This document shows positions 1-5,784 of a DNA stretch of 7,648 nt, piece after piece. Both the position numbers and the translations under genes were made by a program. Under the pieces are notes generated by a model that had not been told where the DNA came from, did no database searches, and saw only the letters and a program-made list of their open reading frames with translations. The number at the start of each line of letters is the position of its first letter. Position 1 is the stretch's first letter. The stretch spans positions 6,984 through 14,631 of the forward strand of contig PLXD01000164.1 in the NCBI GenBank assembly GCA_003151295.1, given 5' to 3'. This DNA comes from Chitinophagaceae bacterium. GTDB taxonomy: Bacteria > Bacteroidota > Bacteroidia > Chitinophagales > Chitinophagaceae.

Positions 1-488
1 GCCAACAAGCTGGCCACCTGGTGATCTTTGTGGAAATCCAATGGCCAATGTGTAAATACAAGATCGGGTTTCTCTTCGGCAAACAACATCTGCATTTTAT
101 TTACCCATTCATTGTTCATGACCGTATCTCCATCAATCTGGCCGGCAAATACAGGTTTTGCTTGTAATATTCGGCAGGCTTTTTCCGCTTCCTGTTTCCT
201 GATAGCAGCTGCTTCCGTAAGCGACTTGCCCGCAATTCCTGCATCACCAGAAGTAAGGTAAATAACTGTGACATCATGTCCCGCACTGACAAATTTTGCC
301 AGTGTGCCTCCACATCCACTTTCAGGATCGTCTGGGTGCCCTCCCAAACAGACGACTTTCTTTTTTTTCATTCCGTTTTGAGGTCCTGCCTCTAAGATGA
401 ATGGCAGTGATAATAGCCCCATGCCCGCGATGGCATTCTTGACAAACTGCCGGCGGCTTTTTGTTTTTTGCTTCCTGTTGTTAATCAT
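1..488 (-). CDS. PIG-L/LmbE-family deacetylase, exported, N-terminal 162 codons (runs off left edge)
   Basis: Zn-dependent hydrolase of the PIG-L/LmbE family, whose members usually deacetylate N-acetylglucosamine-type groups. The frame opens at the ATG whose complement is at 486-488 and stays open to the left edge, so the C-terminus is missing. Residues 12-31 (SRRQFVKNAIAGMGLLSLPF) form a Tat-type leader with a twin arginine followed by a hydrophobic stretch, so export of the folded enzyme is likely. The catalytic domain starts near residue 45: GGHPDDPESGCGG (49-61) supplies the family HPDD motif (H51, D54), and FHKDH (152-156) supplies the second histidine motif. The HPDDPE form, with Pro before Glu, differs from the textbook HPDDE but is, from memory, common in Bacteroidota homologues. 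It diverges from the gene at 699, so it is not in the plus-strand operon. The family call is secure; the substrate is unknown. Confidence 0.9.
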   Translation of the reverse strand, partial: MINNRKQKTKSRRQFVKNAIAGMGLLSLPFILEAGPQNGMKKKKVVCLGGHPDDPESGCGGTLAKFVSAGHDVTVIYLTSGDAGIAGKSLTEAAAIRKQEAEKACRILQAKPVFAGQIDGDTVMNNEWVNKMQMLFAEEKPDLVFTHWPLDFHKDHQVASLL

Positions 489-698
489 GTGAGTTCAAAT
501 ATAAAGGTTAAAAAGAAATAGCGGCAGGCCCTCAGAATCCGCGGAAAACTGTGCTTAGCAGGACGGCCACTGGGACAATGGCCCAATATATGCAAAGTCT
601 CTGTGAAGGAGCCATACTATGAACATGAAAGGTTGGCACAACAATTGAATTTGTGATAGGATGGTCTTACAATCTTTACAACACTAAATAAAAACAAG
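489..698. other. Divergent intergenic region
   Basis: These 210 bases separate the two diverging genes and must hold both promoters. The 3' half is AT-rich up to the ATG at 699. A TTTG at about 646-649 could be a -33 element for the 699 gene, but no proper TAnnTTTG follows at the expected distance. GGCCA and TGGCC around 568-586 could form a 5-bp stem with a 9-base loop and no U tract. No reading frame or RNA gene was recognised. Confidence 0.5.
496..503 (-). promoter_or_regulatory. Possible Bacteroidota -7 element for the PIG-L gene
   Basis: On the minus strand the sequence TATATTTG matches the Bacteroidota -7 consensus TAnnTTTG exactly and lies 7 bases upstream of the ATG. That would give a nearly leaderless mRNA, which is unusual, and no clear -33 TTTG is seen upstream. 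An eight-base match in AT-rich DNA can arise by chance. Confidence 0.25.
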
Positions 699-992
699 AT
701 GAAAAAGTACTTACAGGCATTAATTATGGCCCTTGGCCTGATCTTCGGCATGGCTAGCTGCGTCGGATCCTATTATGTGACCGACCAACCGGGCGAACCA
801 GCGTATGCACGGTCCCTGGCCCCCGGCTCCGGCTATGTGTGGATTGACGGGGAATGGGGCTGGAGCGGAGGACGATATGTTTACACGCATGGGTATTGGA
901 ACCGCCCCAGGGCTGGCTATAACTGGCATCGTGGGTATTGGAACCACGGATCTCGCGGATACAGCTGGCATCGTGGAGGTTGGGGTAGATAA
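699..992 (+). CDS. Small predicted lipoprotein with WxxGxW-type tandem repeats
   Basis: A 97-residue envelope protein of unknown function. Residues 1-21 form a lipoprotein-type signal: MKK, a hydrophobic core, then GMASC with Cys21 as the likely lipidated residue (Met at -3 makes the lipobox slightly off-consensus). Residues 46-97 are four head-to-tail units of 14 residues starting at Y46, Y60, Y74 and Y88, each carrying a G-x-W core (DGEW, HGYW, RGYW, RGGW); the last is cut to 10 residues. This matches the WxxGxW/YxWGxW repeat proteins known from many Gram-negative genomes, for which I know no established biochemical role. The mature part is very rich in Trp, Tyr, Gly and Arg, suggesting a surface or envelope-associated structural role. 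The ATG at 699 is chosen because it starts the signal peptide; no strong ribosome binding site precedes it. Confidence 0.85.
   Translation: MKKYLQALIMALGLIFGMASCVGSYYVTDQPGEPAYARSLAPGSGYVWIDGEWGWSGGRYVYTHGYWNRPRAGYNWHRGYWNHGSRGYSWHRGGWGR
834..989 (+). repeat. 42-bp coding tandem repeat, 3.7 units
   Basis: Units start at 834, 876, 918 and 960. The 42-base period is visible in the DNA: GGGTATTGGAACC occurs at 891-903 and 933-945, and CTGGCATCGTGG at 923-934 and 965-976, each pair exactly 42 bases apart. The retained nucleotide identity between neighbouring units suggests fairly recent unit duplication or gene conversion rather than ancient repeats conserved only as protein. Confidence 0.85.
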
Positions 993-1296
993 TTCGTTAT
1001 TTTCCTGGAGGAGTTCCTTCTGTTCTCTTCAGTCACACGCTACCCGTTTGCGTGAATTAAAGTTATTCCATAAATTGTTAATGCAGCATTCTCCTGCAGT
1101 CTTCTACAATAATTGAAAACCAGCGAGATAAGAACCAACCTCCCCTATCCGGATTCGCCGGAGGCAATCCCCCCTTTCTCCGATTTACTTTTAAAATAGG
1201 GCGGCGATTTGAGCTATATTTTATCAATAAAGTTTATTTTACTTAAAATTTTCTCTAACCGGCCTGATTCTTCCTTAACCAAATTAAATATGCCAT
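993..1296. other. 304-base intergenic region upstream of the main operon
   Basis: No gene or RNA was recognised. Two weak stem-loops are present: TGCAG/CTGCA at 1082-1098 and TCCGG/CCGGA at 1148-1162. Neither is followed by a clear U tract, so I do not call a terminator for the 699 gene. The stretch 1190-1260 is strongly AT-rich and is the most likely promoter zone. TATATTTT at 1215-1222 matches seven of the eight positions of TAnnTTTG, but lacks a well-placed -33 TTTG. If it is used, the 5' leader of the PLP-enzyme gene would be about 65-70 bases. Confidence 0.5.
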
Positions 1297-2514
1297 ATGA
1301 AACGCAGAGATATACTTAAGGGTATTTCCTTTTTGCCTTTTGCTACTACGCTGGGCGGCAATTTGATCATACCCAGAAAAGCTAATGCAGGGAAGCTGCC
1401 TTCCGGCAAGCGTGACCTGTTCAAAGAACTGGGCGTTCGTCCATTTATCAATGCGGCTGGCACCTACACTTTCATGACGGGTTCATTGATGAGGGAAGAA
1501 GTGCTGGAGGCCATCAGGGGCACTTCGGAAGATTTCTGCCTGTTGGATGAATTACAGGACCGGGTCGGGGAAAAAATTGCTGCCATGGTGCATGCAGAAG
1601 CGGCTGTAGTAACCGCCGGGGCTTTCTCCGCACTTACCCTTGGAGCCCCAGGTGTACTGACGGGAAATGATCCCGAAAAGGTTAAACTGCTTCCAAAAAT
1701 AGAAGGCACCGGCATGAAGACCGAAGTGCTTTGCCAAAAAGCACATGCCATTGATTACAACCACGCATTTACGAACACGGGCGCCAAAATAATAGTGATT
1801 GAAACGGCCGAAGAACTGGGAAAAGCCATCAATAGCAATACTGCCCTGATGCATTTTCTGAATATTGAGGCCGATAAAGGCAAGATCATGCATGAAGAAT
1901 GGGTGACCATCGGAAAAAAGCATGGCATCCCCACATCCATTGACATTGCTGCCGATGTTCCGCCGGTTTCAAACCTTTGGAAGGTCAACGATATGGGCTT
2001 TGACTTTGTGGCCATCTCCGGAGGCAAGGCGCTTCGGGGTCCCCAAAGTGCGGGATTGCTAATGGGGAAAAAGGAGATTATTACGGCTGCCAGATTGCAC
2101 ATGCCCCCTCGCGGCGCCAATATCGGAAGAGGGATGAAAGTGAATAAGGAAGAGATTTTCGGCATGTATGCGGCCCTGCACCACTATATCAACTATGACC
2201 ACGACGCAGAATGGAAAATATGGGAAAACAATATCGCCCTTATTGAAAATGCAGCCAAGTCGGTCAAGGGGGTAACCACAAATGTGTATGTACCCAAACT
2301 GGGTAATGTCACGCCAACACTGGAACTGTCATGGGATACCAGCCGCCTTTCGGTAAAAGACCTGCAGGAGCGATTGAGAAATGGAGACCCTTCCATCGAA
2401 GTGATGGGTCGCGAAAACAAGGGTATCAATATTACCGTGTGGGTAATGAGGCCGGGGCAGGAAAAGATGGTGGCAAAAAGATTAAAGGAAGAGCTTTCCG
2501 CTGCACTCGCATAA
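1297..2514 (+). CDS. SelA-like PLP-dependent enzyme (ammonia-lyase/aminotransferase fold I) with Tat-like leader
   Basis: A 405-residue fold-type I PLP enzyme related to selenocysteine synthase SelA and to D-glucosaminate-6-phosphate ammonia-lyase (DgaE). The pattern around ISGGKALRGPQSAGLLMG (240-257) places the Schiff-base lysine at K244; SIDIAAD (214-220) ahead of it holds the acidic residue expected to contact the pyridine nitrogen (D217 or D220). GVRPFINAAGTYT (46-58) is the usual N-terminal motif of this group. Residues 1-31 look like a Tat leader: KRRDILKG, a hydrophobic stretch, then KANA before the mature part. Tat export of a folded, PLP-loaded protein would make sense, but a periplasmic SelA-like enzyme is unusual. 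It is first of four same-strand genes. A true role in selenocysteine synthesis is unlikely, since no other selenium gene is nearby. Likely chemistry is beta-elimination with ammonia release or transamination; the substrate is unknown. Confidence 0.85.
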   Translation: MKRRDILKGISFLPFATTLGGNLIIPRKANAGKLPSGKRDLFKELGVRPFINAAGTYTFMTGSLMREEVLEAIRGTSEDFCLLDELQDRVGEKIAAMVHAEAAVVTAGAFSALTLGAPGVLTGNDPEKVKLLPKIEGTGMKTEVLCQKAHAIDYNHAFTNTGAKIIVIETAEELGKAINSNTALMHFLNIEADKGKIMHEEWVTIGKKHGIPTSIDIAADVPPVSNLWKVNDMGFDFVAISGGKALRGPQSAGLLMGKKEIITAARLHMPPRGANIGRGMKVNKEEIFGMYAALHHYINYDHDAEWKIWENNIALIENAAKSVKGVTTNVYVPKLGNVTPTLELSWDTSRLSVKDLQERLRNGDPSIEVMGRENKGINITVWVMRPGQEKMVAKRLKEELSAALA

Positions 2515-2532
2515 TATAAGCTGCACCCAGAC

Positions 2533-2563
2533 AATACGATAGATCAGTAATACGATAGACCAG
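2533..2563. repeat. Near-perfect 15-bp direct repeat, 16-bp period
   Basis: AATACGATAGATCAG at 2533-2547 and AATACGATAGACCAG at 2549-2563 differ at one base and are separated by a single T. The repeat lies just after the PLP-enzyme stop codon. It could be a tandem duplication or a pair of protein-binding half-sites; a period of 16 is not a whole number of helical turns. Confidence 0.8.
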
Positions 2564-2574
2564 GATTTTTTTTT

Positions 2575-2593
2575 GAATTGAACCATTCAATTC
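2575..2593. promoter_or_regulatory. Perfect 8-bp inverted repeat, possible operator or processing hairpin
   Basis: GAATTGAA and TTCAATTC flank a CCA loop, forming a perfect 8-bp stem 25 bases before the ATG at 2619. A run of nine T lies on the 5' side (2566-2574), not the 3' side, and the stem is AT-rich, so it is not an intrinsic terminator in either direction. It could be an operator for a dimeric regulator, or an mRNA hairpin setting the ratio between the PLP enzyme and the downstream genes. Confidence 0.4.
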
Positions 2594-2618
2594 TTGAATA
2601 GAACAATAGATTAAAATA

Positions 2619-4454
2619 ATGAACACAAGTTCGGGGCCATTTACAAAAACGATTACACTTGCCGGAATAATTACAGCAATCTCTGCCTGCTCATTGGCGC
2701 TTTTTTTTGCTGCCATGCTTTCCCGGTGTAAGTCTGCCAACAAAGAACCTGATGACTTCAGGAAGGAATGGGCCGCGCCACCGGAAGCCGTCAAACTGCG
2801 GCCGACTTTCATGGATATAAACCTCATTCTGAAAAAAGGGATGGAGATTTACAATTTGCAATGCGCTTCCTGCCACGGTCCACACGGCTTTGGGGACGGC
2901 GGCGCAGGCCACGGACAGGGACAAAAGCCCGCCAATTTTCATTCGGAAAAAGTCCGAAAGGAATCGATCGGCGCCCTGTTCTGGAAAATCAGCGAAGGCA
3001 GGGGCATCATGCCCGCTTTCAAAACCATATTTACCGAAGATCAACGCTGGTCATTGGTCGCCTATATCCGCACCCTTTCACGGAGGCAGGAAGTGATGGT
3101 GCCGCCAAGGGCACTTCGGCCGGATATAAAAATTGAGCACCTGATGAATGTCGGACCGCTTGCCGTGCGGATACTACAGAACCCGGTAAGCGGAGACCTC
3201 TATTATACCAGCTTTGACGGCGATGTGTTTCGGATCAGGAACCTCGATAGCGGTCATCCCGATTCAGTAAGGATCCTGACGGCCGCGGATCATGGCATCA
3301 CCCGGTTGCAAGGCGCTATCTGGAACAGAAATTCTCTTTTTCTTTGCGGGAACGTCGATTCCACCTCCAGGAAAGCGACCAGCGGAAGAATGGTCCGCTT
3401 CGATTTCGGAAATTCCGGTCCCCCTGTAATGTCGGTCGTATTTACCACGGCGGAATATGGCGCCAATAAGACCATTTACGACCATGGCTGGAATGCATTG
3501 GCGATAAGCCCCGACGGAAAATATATTTTTGTCAACAGCGGCGCCAGGACCGATCACGGCGAAGTACAGGATGACGGAGGTCTTTATCCCAATGCGAGGG
3601 ACAATGCCGTCACGTCTAAGATTTTCAGATTCCCGATTAATACCAGGGATCTGGTATTGCCCATGGACACAGCCAGGCTGAGAGCCGAAGGGTATCTGTA
3701 TGCGGAAGGAGTTCGCAATGCCTATGATATGGCCTTTGATGGTTCGGGAAATCTTTTCGCAGTCGTAAATTCCTCCGATTACGATTTCCCGGAAGATATG
3801 TTTTGGGTCAGGCAGCATCATCATTATGGTTTTCCCTGGTTATTGGGCGGAGCTGAAAATCCCATGCAATTCCCGGGTTGGAAGCCGGATCCGGCTACCG
3901 ACTCCTTCATCAATCCTTCATCACATTCCTGGCGGGTTCATTATTATTATGATGACTCTACCTTCCCGAAAATTCCGCCCGGCGTCAAATTTTCTGCAGG
4001 TGTTCAGAATATGGGTCCCGATGCCAATGAATACCGCGGACATTCCGGCAGAGTGCTCGATGGCGATCAGACTGGCGTGGCCGTGAGTACGTTCACCGCC
4101 CATTCTTCTCCGCTGGGTCTGTTTTTTGATACCCAAAAAGCCCTTTCCGGCGATCTCCGGGGAGACGGATTCGTGATCCGGTATTCATTAGGGAAAAATG
4201 AAGTGATGATGCGCCCTTTTACCGCGGAAGGATCGGACCTCCTGCATCTTCATATGGAATACGATAAGGAGATGGATAATTTCGTGATGCATACTACCCG
4301 TGTTGTGGATGGGTTTCAGGAACCCACCGATGCCGTACTTATCGGTAATATTGCCTATGTGATTGAGTATGGGGGCCTGGAAGGCCATATCTGGAAGGTC
4401 ATCCTGCCGTCAGGAACCGACGCCAGCAGCAAGACACGTTCAAAAAGACATTGA
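2619..4454 (+). CDS. Membrane-anchored cytochrome c fused to a sorbosone/PQQ-glucose-dehydrogenase-type beta-propeller
   Basis: A 611-residue two-domain redox protein. A hydrophobic segment at about 13-36 is a signal anchor; Cys37 follows it but Arg at -1 argues against a lipobox. The cytochrome c domain spans about 70-155, with heme motif CASCH (C82, C85, H86) and M131 in GRGIMPAF as the likely sixth ligand. Residues about 175-597 resemble the soluble PQQ-glucose/sorbosone dehydrogenase propeller: AEGVRNAYDMAFDGSGNLF (362-380) corresponds to the family GxRN motif, and HHYGFPW (401-407) to its YGWP-like motif. This layout suits periplasmic oxidation of a sugar or related alcohol/aldehyde, with electrons passed from a quinone cofactor to the fused heme and on to respiration. 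PQQ binding is inferred, not shown. The gap of 23 bases to the next gene supports co-transcription. It could instead be a propeller with a non-enzymatic binding role. Confidence 0.85.
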   Translation: MNTSSGPFTKTITLAGIITAISACSLALFFAAMLSRCKSANKEPDDFRKEWAAPPEAVKLRPTFMDINLILKKGMEIYNLQCASCHGPHGFGDGGAGHGQGQKPANFHSEKVRKESIGALFWKISEGRGIMPAFKTIFTEDQRWSLVAYIRTLSRRQEVMVPPRALRPDIKIEHLMNVGPLAVRILQNPVSGDLYYTSFDGDVFRIRNLDSGHPDSVRILTAADHGITRLQGAIWNRNSLFLCGNVDSTSRKATSGRMVRFDFGNSGPPVMSVVFTTAEYGANKTIYDHGWNALAISPDGKYIFVNSGARTDHGEVQDDGGLYPNARDNAVTSKIFRFPINTRDLVLPMDTARLRAEGYLYAEGVRNAYDMAFDGSGNLFAVVNSSDYDFPEDMFWVRQHHHYGFPWLLGGAENPMQFPGWKPDPATDSFINPSSHSWRVHYYYDDSTFPKIPPGVKFSAGVQNMGPDANEYRGHSGRVLDGDQTGVAVSTFTAHSSPLGLFFDTQKALSGDLRGDGFVIRYSLGKNEVMMRPFTAEGSDLLHLHMEYDKEMDNFVMHTTRVVDGFQEPTDAVLIGNIAYVIEYGGLEGHIWKVILPSGTDASSKTRSKRH

Positions 4455-4477
4455 TGATTTAGTCTAAAGAAAATAGT

Positions 4478-5749
4478 ATGAAAAAATTAGCATTGGGTAC
4501 CATTGTCCTGGTTCTGTTTTGTTCTATCGGCTATGGGCAATTATTCGATATCGTGATCCGCGGAGGTCATGTAATTGATCCCAGGAATAATATCGATGCC
4601 GTTATGGATATCGGTATTAAAGATGGCAAGATCGCTGCGGTTACAAAAAAAATGGATACTTCAGGAGCCATCCAGGTGGTGAATGCAAGTGGATTTTATG
4701 TTACCCCGGGGCTGATCGATATTCATACCCATGATTTCTTTGGCACCGAGCCGGATCATTATCTCAGCAATGGGCTTTCTGCCATCGTACCGGACGGATT
4801 TACTTTCAGGACCGGTGTTACCACCGTAGTGGATGCAGGCGGCTCCGGCTGGAAAAGCTTTGCCTTGTTCAGGAAGAATATCATCGACAATTCAAAAACC
4901 AGGATTTTAGTGATGCTGAATATTGTCGGAGAAGGAATGCGTGGCGGCCCCTATGAACAAAATCCGGCCGATATGGATGGAAGATTGACGGCTATGGTCG
5001 CAAGAGCCAATCCCAATATCGTAGTGGGTATAAAGGCGGCGCATTTTGAAGGGGCTGACTGGACCCCGGTGGATCAGGCCGTTGAAGCTGGAAAAATCGC
5101 CAACATCCCGGTGATGATTGATTTCGGGGGAAGCATTCCAAACCTATCCATCGAAGAACTTTTCATGAAGCACCTGCGGCCCGGTGATATTTTTACGCAT
5201 TGCTTTGGACAGTTGAGAAACCGGGAAGCGATCGTGGATACCATTAATTGGCAGGTGAAGCCCTTTGTATGGGAGGCTCGCAAAAAGGGCATTTTTTTTG
5301 ACGTGGGATACGGAGGCAGCAGCTTTGCCTTTTCCCAGGGCATTCCCGCACTGAAGCAAGGTTTTCTACCCAGTTCCATCAGCACCGACCTTCATACAGG
5401 AAGCATGAATCATGCGATGAAGGACCAGTTGAATGTCATGTCCAAATTCATGGCCATGGGCATGGACCTTAATGCAGTGATCAAGGCTTCCACCTGGAAT
5501 CCCGCCCAGGAGATAAAGCATCTTGAATTGGGTAATCTTTCCGTAGGGGCTGAAGCCGACGTTGCCGTGCTGAATCTGCTTTCGGGGAGATTTGGGTATT
5601 TCGATTGTACGGGCAGGAAAATAGAAGGCAATAAGAAACTGGAAGCTGAAATGACTATCCGTGCAGGCAAAATCGTATACGACCTTGATGGCATTGCCAA
5701 CCCGATCTTTCCCCCCTCCCGTCAGCCAGGATTGTCGGAACACTATTGA
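4478..5749 (+). CDS. Secreted amidohydrolase/deacetylase-family metallohydrolase (COG3964-like)
   Basis: A 423-residue amidohydrolase-superfamily enzyme. Residues 1-20 are a Sec signal peptide, with likely cleavage in SIGYG-Q before the mature N-terminus, typical of Bacteroidota. The metal centre is visible in order: DIHTH (81-85, H83 and H85), K186 in GIKAAHFEG as the likely carboxylated lysine, H241 in FTHCFG, and D304 in STDLHTG. The strand-5 position, usually His, appears to be D215 in PVMIDFGG. The C-terminal GNLSVGAEADVAVL (352-365) and ending are typical of the superfamily. Relatives have often been annotated as dihydroorotase; characterised COG3964 members act on acyl esters such as acetyl-mandelate, so deacetylation of a small ester or amide is the best guess. 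As I recall, the family often sits beside SelA-like PLP genes, as here. The stop lies 35 bases before acetate kinase. Confidence 0.87.
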   Translation: MKKLALGTIVLVLFCSIGYGQLFDIVIRGGHVIDPRNNIDAVMDIGIKDGKIAAVTKKMDTSGAIQVVNASGFYVTPGLIDIHTHDFFGTEPDHYLSNGLSAIVPDGFTFRTGVTTVVDAGGSGWKSFALFRKNIIDNSKTRILVMLNIVGEGMRGGPYEQNPADMDGRLTAMVARANPNIVVGIKAAHFEGADWTPVDQAVEAGKIANIPVMIDFGGSIPNLSIEELFMKHLRPGDIFTHCFGQLRNREAIVDTINWQVKPFVWEARKKGIFFDVGYGGSSFAFSQGIPALKQGFLPSSISTDLHTGSMNHAMKDQLNVMSKFMAMGMDLNAVIKASTWNPAQEIKHLELGNLSVGAEADVAVLNLLSGRFGYFDCTGRKIEGNKKLEAEMTIRAGKIVYDLDGIANPIFPPSRQPGLSEHY

Positions 5750-5784
5750 TTGCTTTTATTATATCTCAACAATGTTTACTATTC

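Noticed and set aside
116..319. 67-codon minus-strand frame inside the PIG-L region
   Set aside because: A shadow: the PIG-L frame on the same strand carries the Tat motif, HPDD and the second histidine motif.
805..1116. Open frame of 103 codons on the plus strand overlapping the lipoprotein gene
   Set aside because: It is the out-of-frame reading of the 42-bp repeats continuing into non-coding DNA; the other frame has a signal peptide and the known repeat family.
1148..1162. Intrinsic terminator after the lipoprotein gene (TCCGG-ATTCG-CCGGA)
   Set aside because: The stem is only 5 bp and is followed by GGCAATCC rather than a U tract; it also lies about 155 bases past the stop codon.
1297..2514. 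True selenocysteine synthase (selA)
   Set aside because: Only the fold and active-site pattern are shared. There is no selB, selD or selC nearby, an export leader is present, and the motifs fit the wider SelA-like/ammonia-lyase group.
2566..2593. Intrinsic terminator between the PLP enzyme and cytochrome genes
   Set aside because: The stem is AT-rich and the T run is on the wrong side for plus-strand transcription; on the minus strand the hairpin would be followed by A residues.
3264..3824. 186-codon open frame on the minus strand
   Set aside because: It lies entirely antisense to the cytochrome/propeller gene, which has clear domain motifs, and its translation shows no recognisable family or signal. 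It is a shadow frame.
5746..5784. Upstream TTG start for acetate kinase, overlapping the previous stop codon
   Set aside because: It would add 13 hydrophobic residues before the conserved N-terminus; acetate kinases begin directly at the MxxLxINxGSSS motif, so the ATG at 5785 fits better.
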